This document shows positions 47,846-58,444 of a stretch of 64,000 nt of DNA, piece after piece (positions within the stretch are counted from its first letter, which is position 1; each line of letters starts with the position of its first letter). A program made the translations under genes and the position numbers. The notes beneath the pieces were generated by a model that saw only the letters and a program-made list of their open reading frames with translations, did not search any database and was not told the DNA's origin. The stretch comes from Methanobacteriota archaeon (GTDB taxonomy: Archaea > Halobacteriota > Methanomicrobia > Methanomicrobiales > Methanoculleaceae), in NCBI GenBank assembly GCA_016841955.1, contig JAENYE010000004.1, forward strand, positions 156,347 to 220,346. The letters run 5' to 3'.

Positions 47846-49395
47846 GAATCCCCACATGCGTGGGGAACACCCGTCGTCGTGGGTGATACCGTCCCGCACG
47901 AACGGTTCATCCCCACACGCATGGGGAACACGTCGATTACACCGTGAAGCTCATCGATTCCTACGGTTCATCCCCACATGCGTGGGGAACACAGCGCCAC
48001 CGGCAGGCCGATGGTGAAAAACGCCGGTTCATCCCCACACGCATGGGGAACACTGGCATGGGGGCGTCCTCGGACCGGACGGCCTCGGTTCATCCCCACA
48101 CGCATGGGGAACACGGCCCGGACGGGTTCGGTCATCAGAGGGCCCCCGGTTCATCCCCACACGCATGGGGAACACGCAACCTTCTTCGCGAGGTAGGGCT
48201 CCGTATCAGGTTCATCCCCACACGCATGGGGAACACGCGGGTCGAGACCTGGATGTCGACGTCACCCTCGGTTCATCCCCACACGCATGGGGAACACTCT
48301 CCGGTGTTCTCCTCCGGTTCTCCAGGCACCGGTTCATCCCCACACGCATGGGGAACACCTCCCGCCGGTGTGCTTCCCTTGTGTCCTTAACGGTTCATCC
48401 CCACACGCATGGGGAACACTTCTGCGGCTCTCCTTCTGTGGGGACAAGCCGCGGTTCATCCCCACACGCATGGGGAACACGGCGTCTGGTTTTGCACCGT
48501 GTCCGGAGAGGACGGTTCATCCCCACACGCATGGGGAACACGGAGCGACACCGGCCAACTCAGCGCGGATTGTCGGTTCATCCCCACACGCATGGGGAAC
48601 ACCACGGCTCGGCCCTCGTTCACCGCTTCGAGTACGGTTCATCCCCACACGCATGGGGAACACTCAGCATCTACTACACCGTTGCCGGCGTGCCGCGGTT
48701 CATCCCCACACGCATGGGGAACACCACGGCTCGGCCCTCGTTCACCGCTTCGAGTACGGTTCATCCCCACACGCATGGGGAACACTCAGCATCTACTACA
48801 CCGTTGCCGGCGTGCCGCGGTTCATCCCCACACGCATGGGGAACACGGCCCAATCGGAACGGTGCGGATCCGGTTGCCCGGTTCATCCCCACACGCATGG
48901 GGAACACCCGAACGTGATCATCACGTCCTCGGTGGCGCTCGGTTCATCCCCACACGCATGGGGAACACACATGATGCCCGAGCGTAATGCCGGCATAGGA
49001 CGGTTCATCCCCACACGCATGGGGAACACAGTATGATGCCGAACCAGTACCATCCCATCGTCGGTTCATCCCCACACGCATGGGGAACACGCGAGTGTTG
49101 CCGCTCATTGTTCTGGTTTCACCGGTTCATCCCCACACGCATGGGGAACACTCCCGGGCTGCCGCGAGGAAGTCCATCTGCGCCGGTTCATCCCCACACG
49201 CATGGGGAACACTGTCGTCGTGGTCACCTCATTTGGTGCGGTTACGGTTCATCCCCACACGCATGGGGAACACCTCCTGGTCCTCGTCGCAGAGTTCGGA
49301 TTTTTCGGTTCATCCCCACACGCATGGGGAACACGCCGAACAGCTCGACAAGAGCACGATTCCCGTCGGTTCATCCCCACACGCATGGGGAACAC
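47842..49395 (-). CRISPR. CRISPR array 1, type I-E, 26 repeats
   Basis: Twenty-six 29-bp repeats separated by 25 spacers of 32 bp, with a strict 61-bp period. On the plus strand each repeat starts CGGTTCATCCCCACACG and ends CATGGGGAACAC. On the minus strand it reads GTGTTCCCC...GATGAACCG, the I-E orientation, so crRNAs come from the minus strand. The repeat hairpin pairs CCCCA with TGGGG (5 bp). The leftmost repeat has a decayed 5' end, and repeats 1 and 3 read ACATGCG instead of ACACGCA in the centre, marking the left as the old, trailer end. Spacers 48603-48634 and 48664-48695 recur as a pair at 48725-48756 and 48786-48817. Confidence 0.98.
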
Positions 49396-49512
49396 TCTTC
49401 ACCTTATTACCCAGAGAAGGAAACTTCCTTCTACCTGTCAGTGGGAAGATGGCACATGCGGAATGCACTCCACTCTCCGCTATAAGAAACGTCCAGAGGC
49501 TGGAAGTGTGGT
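49396..49512 (-). promoter_or_regulatory. leader of CRISPR array 1
   Basis: The leader lies to the right of the newest repeat. It begins TCTTCACCTTATTACCCAGA and contains the inverted repeat GAAGGAA-AC-TTCCTTC at 49426-49441, matched in the leader of array 2. A minus-strand TATA-like TTCTTATA (49481-49488) lies 86 bp from the first repeat. The cas2 stop codon is immediately beyond. Confidence 0.75.
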
Positions 49513-50708
<1,196 letters not shown>

Positions 50709-50717
50709 ATGCGGCCC

Positions 50718-51401
50718 TCACAGGGGGCGGACAAGGAGTAGCCCGCAGCCAAAGCTCTTCGCAGGGCCTACACCCGTATACAATGTTTCTTCGAACCGAT
50801 CGGGATCGGTCACGGTCAAAACGCCCGTGAAGTCGATGGTACTGATGACGACATTCTTCTTCCCGTTCCGTTTCCCGAACTGGTGCCGGCGATATCCATC
50901 GGCTCTGACGGCTCCCTCCTCCGCCGAAAAACCGAGTTTCTCGCAACGAGACGCAAGCCAGGAGTATCCTTCTCTCTGGACCAGTACCGATTCGGGAGGA
51001 CGGGCCGCAGGCGGACAGCCCGACTGTTCAAGCAGTGTTTTTGCATCCATCACGACATCATGCCGGCTCTGATGCCCCTGCTCATCACGCTTCGTCCGGA
51101 TGGGGTTTACCCGGAGTGAAAACCCAAGCCGCTGCCCTGCTTTGAGGGTGGGTTGGTAGTCCTTCTGCTCGACATGCCAGATCCCCTCAAGGTCGACAGG
51201 GTCTGCCTTGGAGACGGCGTAAATCAACGGGGAGCGCTCCTGCAGATCCAGCCGGTAGATGAAGTCCCTCTTTTTTTTCGATCCGTCGGAGAAGATACGC
51301 CAGACCATGGCATGTATCTCGTACGGGTTCCTGATCGCCTGCCAGAAGCCTGCCGAGGTCGTGGCACCTTCTCGAAGACAGATCCGGTAGAGATGTTGCA
51401 T
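50718..51401 (-). CDS. cas6e: crRNA endonuclease Cas6e
   Basis: A 227-residue RNA endonuclease that cuts the pre-crRNA at each repeat. The active-site histidine is in NPYEIHAMVWRIFSDG. A glycine-rich loop, GVGPAKSFGCGLLLVRPL, ends the protein. Residues LGFSLRVNPIRTKRDEQG match the central CasE motif. The start is ATG 51401, sharing its A with the cas5 TGA stop; a GTG one codon earlier is possible. As the only Cas6 here it must process two hairpin variants. Confidence 0.96.
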   Translation of the reverse strand: MQHLYRICLREGATTSAGFWQAIRNPYEIHAMVWRIFSDGSKKKRDFIYRLDLQERSPLIYAVSKADPVDLEGIWHVEQKDYQPTLKAGQRLGFSLRVNPIRTKRDEQGHQSRHDVVMDAKTLLEQSGCPPAARPPESVLVQREGYSWLASRCEKLGFSAEEGAVRADGYRRHQFGKRNGKKNVVISTIDFTGVLTVTDPDRFEETLYTGVGPAKSFGCGLLLVRPL

Positions 51402-52156
51402 CACCGCACCTCCTCCGGGATCTCAATCCTCGTCTCGTGCTCGACCCGCTCCTCGAAGAGCCACTTCGACCGATCGGTCGGGATGTCTCGCCGGGGCGTC
51501 GCATAGACCGGGCCTGCAGAGAACCCGATTTCTTCGTTTCCCTCCCAGAAAAGCACCCCCTCCGCGCTTCTCCCGGGAAGCCATTTCAGAAGAGCCTGAT
51601 CCTGGAAGGAAGCCGTCTTTAGAGCATCGCGCAGACTCGCCCCGGTAACGATCTGCGACTGCACGGGCAGGGCGATCGGACAGGATTTCCTCCCGAGGTA
51701 GAGGGTGAATACCGGATTTCTCAGCCGCTCCGCAATCTCGGCAAGTGGGTAGGGAGGCTCGGTCGTTGCTCCCCACAGACAGACCGTGTAGAAGGCGTCG
51801 CAGAGGTACTCGCGTGTCGAGAGGATGGTGTTGAGCGTCTCGCGGGGGATGCTCAATTCCTCCCTTCGCGTGGCAAACTTCCAGTTCCGCTTTCGTGCGA
51901 TCTCCGGTGCGACCTGTGTGGTATGGTAGTCCCGCAGAAGGCTGCCGGGAGTGTGGGCAATCGTCGCCATCCGGTAGCCGTCCCGCAGGCGTGCCTGGGC
52001 GGAGGCATCATCCCGGCGAATCCCGAGGGCCGCACCGATCAACCCAAGAATCGCCGACTTTGCCGGGCTCCTCTCGCCCGGCCGATACTCTCCCACGGCA
52101 ATCCCACCCCACGACGCCATCGGGCCGTAGAGCCGGAATACGAGATACTCAGGCAT
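51401..52156 (-). CDS. cas5: Cascade subunit Cas5e
   Basis: A 251-residue Cascade subunit that holds the 5' handle of crRNA. MPEYLVFRLYGPMASWGGIAVGEYRPGERSPAKSAILGLIGAALGI is the typical Cas5e start. REYLCDAFYTVCLWG and LYLGRKSCPIALPV follow as expected. ATG 52156 is chosen because it gives this start and overlaps the cas7 stop by 8 bp. A longer in-frame start at 52168 is less likely. Confidence 0.96.
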   Translation of the reverse strand: MPEYLVFRLYGPMASWGGIAVGEYRPGERSPAKSAILGLIGAALGIRRDDASAQARLRDGYRMATIAHTPGSLLRDYHTTQVAPEIARKRNWKFATRREELSIPRETLNTILSTREYLCDAFYTVCLWGATTEPPYPLAEIAERLRNPVFTLYLGRKSCPIALPVQSQIVTGASLRDALKTASFQDQALLKWLPGRSAEGVLFWEGNEEIGFSAGPVYATPRRDIPTDRSKWLFEERVEHETRIEIPEEVR

Positions 52157-53294
52157 GGTCACCAGCAACGAAGGTGAAGATGTCTCCGAGACTTCCCTCC
52201 CCGGTCAGGGCATTCATCTCTTTGCAGCCGTCGGCGCACAGTCCGTATACCTGATCCATATTCTTCCGGGTCCTCGCCAGTGCCTTGATCGCGCTGTCCA
52301 GGTAGTCTTCTCCATCGACGGGCTTTAAGAACGCCACTGCAAGTGATCTCGGCTGCTGGCTTCCCCGCTCGGCAAGGAGATAGGAGGCGTACGCCCGCGA
52401 GGCGAAGCTGTTCTGCTTTCCTTTAGGCCCGACTTTTGCCGCCGTCTCCACAAGAGCCCGAATTGCCGCATCGGCAAGATCGGCGTCTCCACCCAGGTTC
52501 TTGATAAGAAGATCGCGATTGATACAGATGTAGGCGTAGAAGAGTCCGGCCGCAAACTCGGCCTGACCTACGTGCCCTGCGCCGACGTCCTCCACGCCCC
52601 GGTTGAGATCGTCCACAGCCGTGAAGTAATCGTCCTCCACCGCGACCTTGTGAACCGTGATCGCGTGTGCGACCTGAACCGCCGCGTCCTGGTTGAACGA
52701 CGGCGATGCGGCGAGCATCCGGCCGAACATGGCGATGTCCACGGCAGAGCTCTGTTTCCGGAGGAGTTCGAGTTCCTCTTCGGTCGGTGCCTTTCCTTCC
52801 TTCGAGATCCTTGCAATCAGGTCGTCGATCGCCGCGATCTCTTCGGGACTGAAGTGAACCATCTGCTCGACACAGAGGGAATCTTTTTTCTGCTTTTCAG
52901 GGTTGGACTTCTCCGCGTTTTGCTCCTTCTTCGGGTTCTTGAGTTTGCCGAACCTGCCGCCGATTGCCTGCGCCCACGCGACGGCCTTCTTGTCGTCGAC
53001 CTTTGGGTTTACCGGCTCTGCGCCTTTCTCAGCGACGACGTCCGCGAGCGTCCGCCCCGTCGTGAGGGCGAGATACACCTGCCACCCCATCTCTTTCGTC
53101 CGGATCCCGAGGTGATCGCCAAAGGCCTCTTTGAAGTGTGCGGATTCACGCCATGCCCGCTTGAGACTCTGCGAGGATACCCGGAGTCTCCTGACTCCTC
53201 CCATCATGGCGGTCTTCGGCGTTCCGAGGTCGTCGCGGTTCAGGTTCGACGGGGGATACGATGCAAGGATATGCAATTGGATAAAATCTGTCAT
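52149..53294 (-). CDS. cas7: Cascade backbone subunit Cas7e (Cse4/CasC)
   Basis: A 381-residue subunit that forms the six-copy backbone around crRNA. FIQLHILASYPPSNLNRDDLGTPKTAMMGGVRRLRVSSQSLKRAWR is the diagnostic N-terminus. The central VDIAMFGRMLAASPSFNQDAAVQVAHAITVHKV and the ALVETAAKVGPKGKQNSFASRAYASYLL stretch also match CasC. A charged insert (KKEQNAEKSNPEKQKKDS) lies near residue 120. It is 9 bp downstream of cse2. Confidence 0.97.
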   Translation of the reverse strand: MTDFIQLHILASYPPSNLNRDDLGTPKTAMMGGVRRLRVSSQSLKRAWRESAHFKEAFGDHLGIRTKEMGWQVYLALTTGRTLADVVAEKGAEPVNPKVDDKKAVAWAQAIGGRFGKLKNPKKEQNAEKSNPEKQKKDSLCVEQMVHFSPEEIAAIDDLIARISKEGKAPTEEELELLRKQSSAVDIAMFGRMLAASPSFNQDAAVQVAHAITVHKVAVEDDYFTAVDDLNRGVEDVGAGHVGQAEFAAGLFYAYICINRDLLIKNLGGDADLADAAIRALVETAAKVGPKGKQNSFASRAYASYLLAERGSQQPRSLAVAFLKPVDGEDYLDSAIKALARTRKNMDQVYGLCADGCKEMNALTGEGSLGDIFTFVAGDHA

Positions 53295-53303
53295 TTTTTC
53301 ACC

Positions 53304-53831
53304 TCAATCTTCATTTCGTGGAATATGTTCGTAGTACGCTTCTGCCCAGAATCTCTTCGTCTTCTGGTTCCACCGGTAGATTCCCCATATGAGACTGGGG
53401 ATCGCTGATTCGGGGACCTTCCGTTTGATCTGGCGGATTATGCGCGTCAGCATCGGGTAGAGCTCGGTGTAGTCATCGTCGGCCACCCTCAGGAGGCGGC
53501 GGAACCGCGGATCGCTTATCCGGGGCGCCGATCCGCCTTCGTCCGGGCGGGCGAAGAGTTCGGCTATCGTCACTCTTCCGTCTGTCCCGGGCGGGATCTC
53601 GACGTGGGAAAGGACTCCGGCTACGGCCGCAAGCCTCTCGGGATCGAGATTCTGTGGAGTCATCATCTTCAGACGGTAGAATGCCGGCACAAAGGCCACC
53701 TCGGCAGGGCTGCGGCATCGCCGGAGTTCTGCCCTATCGCCGTGATTCTTATCCACCGTCTGCCACCAGGCAATCACTGCACGAGTGGTCTCCTGCCAGG
53801 GTTTTTCGGTCTGTGCTGTAGTTTCGGTCAT
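53304..53831 (-). CDS. cse2: Cascade small subunit Cse2 (CasB)
   Basis: A 175-residue helical small subunit that stabilises the target DNA strands along Cascade. VIAWWQTVDKNHGDRAELRRCRSPAEVAFVPAFYRL and ISDPRFRRLLRVADDDYTELYPMLTRIIRQIK match the family. It lies 14 bp after cse1 and 9 bp before cas7. Length is normal. Confidence 0.94.
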   Translation of the reverse strand: MTETTAQTEKPWQETTRAVIAWWQTVDKNHGDRAELRRCRSPAEVAFVPAFYRLKMMTPQNLDPERLAAVAGVLSHVEIPPGTDGRVTIAELFARPDEGGSAPRISDPRFRRLLRVADDDYTELYPMLTRIIRQIKRKVPESAIPSLIWGIYRWNQKTKRFWAEAYYEHIPRNED

Positions 53832-53845
53832 GGTTCTGCCTCATA

Positions 53846-55459
53846 TCACATTTTGCGTTTTTTCTCATCTGGAATGCCGAGGTGTCCTCGGATCGCTCTG
53901 TTCGCCTTCGAAAAGGGATTGGTTAGCAATCTGCGGGCATTGACCGCTCTTCGCGCATCGATTGCATCGATGAAGTCGATCTGAGAGTACTCGTCGAAGA
54001 GTTGCTTGCCGGTATCGTTGAGCGTTTCAAGCCACTGTCTCCGGATCCCTGAGGTTTCGCCGCCGTTGCTTAACGCAGAGGCGGCGTCTTCAAGACCCCG
54101 GTAGAATGCCTCTTCGGTTGCCTGGTAGAACCGTGCGGTGATTACCGAGAGATCCCCCTTGACGTCGGAAGGCTTGTCAAAGAGCGCGACCTTTACGCAC
54201 CACCGGACGTTGTTCGCCGCTTCACCGGCAGCTCTGACCATGCCTGCAGCGAGATCCTCGAATGAGGCCGCATACTCCTCTCCGGCGGTGATGATCGGCA
54301 TCGTCCCCTGGTAGTAGCAACGGGGCGTTTTATCAACCATATCATAGCCGAAGAGCCAGAGACGCGGCCTTCCGCCGTGCCCGGAGTAGATCTGCCTGGC
54401 CTTTCCCGGGGGTGTACGGCTGGGAAAAAGTGCTACGTTCTGGGAGATCTTCGTCCCTTTCTCTTTGTCGTTGATGACCGCCCCGAGCCAATTCTGGTAC
54501 GTGATTCCGTCCGGCTGCAGGTGCAAAGGCAACAGATCCGTTGAACTCTTGTCTTTCCGGTAGTAGGGGCTGAGTGGGTGAACCCAGCCGGCGTACTTTA
54601 CTCCGTTGGGCTTTGTCCGGAACCGGATGATCCGATGGTCGTCCTCTGCACCGCAGAGGTCGCAGGTTCCCGGAAGGGCACTCTCGAAGTTGAGCAGGAT
54701 TCTCCGTGGCATCGCCCAAAAGGCCTGGTCCGGATGCGCGTCTTGTGGGGTTCTTGGTCTCTCCGTTCTACCTGCCCTGAGCGGCCCCATCCAGGGGAAC
54801 CTGCGCGAGTCGCCAGCTGTCGCCGGGCCTCCATCGCAGTCCCTATGTTCCTGGTTGATGACGTTTGCCCAGACCGTCTGCCAGAGCGTGGGGCCGAGGA
54901 TGATGCTGGTCATCGGCCCCCCGCCCCGGATGGACGTCATGTGCCCGCGCCCTCCTTTGGGAGCGTTTGTCTGGAGGGTGAAGAGGGCCATGGTGGCGCA
55001 TTTCGGGCAAAGTCCCTGCACCGTTCCTCTCTTGACGAACCAGTCAGTGTTCTTACTAATTTTCGTCTCTTCAGGCATCCCGATCAGGAGGTTGTCGATA
55101 GTCCAGTCTTTCCCATCTTCGACGTCAAGATCCTGCATAAACCGGGGCCCGTCACCGCCTAGATTGAATGCCGGTGCGACCGGTTCGAGTTTCGCCCTCA
55201 GCTCGTCCCCGCTAGGAGGACTGAGCAGCAGCTCTTCCCATTCCTCATCGTCTTCGGGCGTGAGGACTGTCTGGCAGATGCCGACGAGGAACTGCACTAG
55301 GGCGCCGTCGAAGTCCGGCCGTGGAGCGGCTATCGTTCCGATCGGGTTATCGCCCTCGTGTCCATCAGTGATCTGCCACGGGGCTATGGTTCCTCGCTCT
55401 CCGTTTCTCCGTCTGACCGGGATCCACCGGTCAGTGATCAGATTTATGATGAATATCAC
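53846..55459 (-). CDS. cse1: Cascade large subunit Cse1 (Cas8e/CasA)
   Basis: A 537-residue subunit that recognises the PAM and recruits Cas3. NLITDRWIPVRRRNGERGTIAPWQI is the usual start. The zinc-type cysteines GLCPKCATMALFTLQ and CDLCGAEDD are present, and LQTNAPKGGRGHMTSIRGGGPMTSI forms the loop near the PAM. The C-terminal four-helix bundle ends at about residue 530. The start is GTG 55459, overlapping the cas3 stop as GTGA. Confidence 0.96.
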   Translation of the reverse strand: MIFIINLITDRWIPVRRRNGERGTIAPWQITDGHEGDNPIGTIAAPRPDFDGALVQFLVGICQTVLTPEDDEEWEELLLSPPSGDELRAKLEPVAPAFNLGGDGPRFMQDLDVEDGKDWTIDNLLIGMPEETKISKNTDWFVKRGTVQGLCPKCATMALFTLQTNAPKGGRGHMTSIRGGGPMTSIILGPTLWQTVWANVINQEHRDCDGGPATAGDSRRFPWMGPLRAGRTERPRTPQDAHPDQAFWAMPRRILLNFESALPGTCDLCGAEDDHRIIRFRTKPNGVKYAGWVHPLSPYYRKDKSSTDLLPLHLQPDGITYQNWLGAVINDKEKGTKISQNVALFPSRTPPGKARQIYSGHGGRPRLWLFGYDMVDKTPRCYYQGTMPIITAGEEYAASFEDLAAGMVRAAGEAANNVRWCVKVALFDKPSDVKGDLSVITARFYQATEEAFYRGLEDAASALSNGGETSGIRRQWLETLNDTGKQLFDEYSQIDFIDAIDARRAVNARRLLTNPFSKANRAIRGHLGIPDEKKRKM

Positions 55460-58188
55460 CTCGAATTAACCGTATCATTTTCAATTCGTTCCATATCAGA
55501 CCCTAAACGGTCATGGCCTGAATTTTCGGCCTCTTTCCTGACAATAGCAAGTCCCTGTTCGCTGTTGTACCTCACCCTAACCTTCTGTCCTAATTTTCGT
55601 GCTGCAACGCCTGTCCATTCTCCATCCTCGAAAACGAGGGGGACGATAACCGCATTCCGCCCCCGGTCGTGCATCGATGCGATTGCTTTCTCCATCGCCC
55701 CGGCAAGCGGGCCGGTGTGGTCTGTTGCGGTCGCAACCTGGCTCTCGCGGACGCTCACCTGGCTGAGGTCCCATGCGACCCGGAGATCGGGGTCTTCAGC
55801 CCAGGGAGCGATCCGTTCATCGTCCCACCGGGCAAGCCTGAGCGTCACCGACGGTTCTCCAAGCCGGGTGGGTGTCCTGACATCGTCCTTCCAGCCCTCT
55901 CCGGTTGCCGAGTAGCCGGGTTTCAGTCTGAGGGCGTTCTGTGCTGCGAACGATGCATCTGCGGACTCGGTTCCTCGTACTTTCGCAGCCAGCATGTGGA
56001 GTGTCGCCGGAATCGCCTCTTCGCTCTCGTCGCCGAATACGGCTTCGATGAAAGGGTGGGCGTCTCCGGGGATCTCGATCTCGCCTCGCGAGAGGAGTTT
56101 CGCGGTTAGCCAGAGGCGGGCGTGATCCGGATAGACTGCCGCTCCTCCGGGGAACATCCTGGAAAACCATTGTTCGTTGGGATTGTCCGTGATTCTCGGG
56201 GTAAGGACCATGATCTGCGGTGTACCGCGATCTCCGCGATCATGCCGGTGAACCCTCCCCGCTCGCTGAATAATCCGGTCGATGGGAGCAAGGTCGCTGA
56301 CCATGAAGTCGAAGTCGAGGTCGAGGGACTGCTCCACCACCTGCGTTGCGACGAGGACCTGTCCTCTCCTGCTCTCCGGGGTGCTGTCTTTGCCGAAACG
56401 GTTCTCGACCTCTTTTTCTATCTTCAGGCGGTCACCGAGTGTGAAACGGGCATGGAAGAGACGCACCGTGCCCTGGGGCAGGATCTCGGAGAGGTGCCGC
56501 CACGTCGCGACGGCATCGTCGACGGTATTCCTGATCCGGCAGACGCACATGCCTTTCTGCGTTGCGGCGATGACCGCCGCATCCGCCTCGTCGGGCGACG
56601 CAGTCAGCGAGACGGCGATCCGCCGCTGCCGTGCCATGGGGAAGACCTGTTCCTCCGGAGCCGACCGGGAAACGTGGGTGAGGAGGGGGTAGCCGTCGGC
56701 CTGGAGTTCTGTCCCCATGCCCGGGATGCGACGTGCGAAACTTTCGGCGAGTTGTTTTCTCTGGTTTGCTGGCAGCGTGGCGGAGAGGAGGATGACGCTA
56801 CCTCCCATGGCGCCGTGAAACTCCAGGAGCCGCTGCAGGAGTTCGTGCATGTACGGATCGCAGGCATGCACTTCATCGACGATCAGGACATTTCGCGAAA
56901 GGCCGAGGAGCCGGAGCGATTGGTGGCGAACCGGAAGGATACCCAGGAGTGCCTGGTCAATGGTTCCCACCCCCACCTGGGCGAGAAGAGCCTTTTTCCT
57001 ATTGTCTGCAAGCCAGGCTGCTCCAGGGGGGTTATACCTTCTCTCCCTGTCACTTCCTTCGAGGTATGCCCTGATCACGCTGTAAAGCCGGCTGGCCGAG
57101 TGGGCAAGAACCATGGAGTAGGTTTTGTCCTCAAAGAGCCTTCCTGCTGCACTTTCAACCCTGCCGTACATGGCATTGGCGGTTGCCATGGTGGGGAGCG
57201 CAATATAGATCCCCTGCCCTTCGCCGGCTGCCATGAGCCGGTGTGCGAGGGTGATGGCCGCTTCGGTCTTTCCGCTTCCGGTGGCGTCTTCGATGATGAA
57301 GAGGTGCGGCCCTTCTCCAAGAGTGCATGAAGAGACGTGGGCCTGAATGGGGGTCGGCGTATGTTTGGGGAATATCTCCGGAAAGAGATCTTCTATCCTG
57401 CGCTCCTGCGACGGCACAGATGGAATGGCACCCTTCTCTCTGACTGCCTTTGCTGCATTGGGGAGGGCTGTGACCGTCAGGTACTGTGAGAGATCGACTA
57501 TGTCTTCTCTGAATGGGAAGTAGCGTTCGTCCGATCCGATCCAGTCGGCAAGCACGCAGAGGCCGGCGATAATCCATGATGCCTTTTTAATGGCCTGGAT
57601 GTTTTCCCGCCCTCCTGACAGAGGGAGGAGACCGTCGTCGAAGAAGAGCGTTACGCAGTCCCTGACAAACTCTTCTGCCGCATGCTTGTCTTCGTCGGTG
57701 AACCAATCGTTGATCGATGTCCCTTCTTCATCCGGTGGTCTGCCATGATGACCGCAGGATAGTTTGAGGAGCGGATCAACGATGCGCCATCCGTTATCCG
57801 CGTCTGCACCGCCTTTGAGAGTGATCCAGCCTTCATCTGTCGCCTTTTTCCAGAGGTGCTCCCTCCAGAGCCGGTATCCGAGGTCGGCATGATGTCTCCT
57901 CATCGAGTATTCTGCCGAAAAATCCGATCCCATCCGCTGGAACGCAGGTGTTGAAAATTTGCCTGTGTCGTGGACGGCGAGGAGGAGGCCTATGACTGAT
58001 TCGAGATCCTGTTCTTCAAGACCGATTATGCTGAGGCGCTCTCGCAGCATCGGGTCGTTCCTGAGCAGGAGTCTGCCGACGGCAGCCACATCGAGGGCAT
58101 GGTAAGGGAGCAGGTGGAACGCCGGAGTATGTTCATCTCTGCTTTTTTTACCCCAGTAATGGAGGTAGAGAGAAGTTGGGGGATCCAT
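55456..58188 (-). CDS. cas3: CRISPR nuclease-helicase Cas3
   Basis: A 910-residue effector that unwinds and degrades target DNA. HD nuclease motifs: LPYHALDVAA, AVHDTGKFSTPAF, RRHHADLGYRLW and SCGHHGRPPDEE. Helicase motifs: DATGSGKTEAAITLAHRL (Walker A), IVDEVHACD (II), LLSATLPANQRKQ (III) and IIQRAGRVHRHDR (VI). The C-terminal domain follows. Every catalytic motif is intact. ATG 58188 is preferred because GGAGATGA lies just before it; ATG 58197 would leave no room for the site. It is the first gene of the eight-gene cas operon. Confidence 0.97.
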   Translation of the reverse strand: MDPPTSLYLHYWGKKSRDEHTPAFHLLPYHALDVAAVGRLLLRNDPMLRERLSIIGLEEQDLESVIGLLLAVHDTGKFSTPAFQRMGSDFSAEYSMRRHHADLGYRLWREHLWKKATDEGWITLKGGADADNGWRIVDPLLKLSCGHHGRPPDEEGTSINDWFTDEDKHAAEEFVRDCVTLFFDDGLLPLSGGRENIQAIKKASWIIAGLCVLADWIGSDERYFPFREDIVDLSQYLTVTALPNAAKAVREKGAIPSVPSQERRIEDLFPEIFPKHTPTPIQAHVSSCTLGEGPHLFIIEDATGSGKTEAAITLAHRLMAAGEGQGIYIALPTMATANAMYGRVESAAGRLFEDKTYSMVLAHSASRLYSVIRAYLEGSDRERRYNPPGAAWLADNRKKALLAQVGVGTIDQALLGILPVRHQSLRLLGLSRNVLIVDEVHACDPYMHELLQRLLEFHGAMGGSVILLSATLPANQRKQLAESFARRIPGMGTELQADGYPLLTHVSRSAPEEQVFPMARQRRIAVSLTASPDEADAAVIAATQKGMCVCRIRNTVDDAVATWRHLSEILPQGTVRLFHARFTLGDRLKIEKEVENRFGKDSTPESRRGQVLVATQVVEQSLDLDFDFMVSDLAPIDRIIQRAGRVHRHDRGDRGTPQIMVLTPRITDNPNEQWFSRMFPGGAAVYPDHARLWLTAKLLSRGEIEIPGDAHPFIEAVFGDESEEAIPATLHMLAAKVRGTESADASFAAQNALRLKPGYSATGEGWKDDVRTPTRLGEPSVTLRLARWDDERIAPWAEDPDLRVAWDLSQVSVRESQVATATDHTGPLAGAMEKAIASMHDRGRNAVIVPLVFEDGEWTGVAARKLGQKVRVRYNSEQGLAIVRKEAENSGHDRLGSDMERIENDTVNSR

Positions 58189-58246
58189 GGGCTTCATCTC
58201 CGGAGATGGCGGGAGACCTCTCGTTGATCTCCGAATGGTCTCTGTA

Positions 58247-58255
58247 GATATATAG
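58247..58255 (-). promoter_or_regulatory. TATA box of the cas operon
   Basis: CTATATATC on the minus strand, centred about 63 bp upstream of the cas3 start. All eight cas genes follow with overlaps or gaps of 14 bp at most, so this is probably the single main promoter. Read-through from array 2 is also possible, since it is transcribed in the same direction. Confidence 0.6.
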
Positions 58256-58444
58256 TATCTTATCGCGGGGCGAAAGTAAAGAGTTTAATTGAATTTTAAT
58301 CTTTTTCACGCCGGAACCGTTGTTTTGCCACACATTCAGGGGCTACATGGTATGGAACGCTGGTGAACATTGGTCTGGTGGGTGTCCCGATGCAGATGGG
58401 GGGCGCCGTTTCCAGACGCCGAAGTCCTGCGCGGACGGCGGTTC

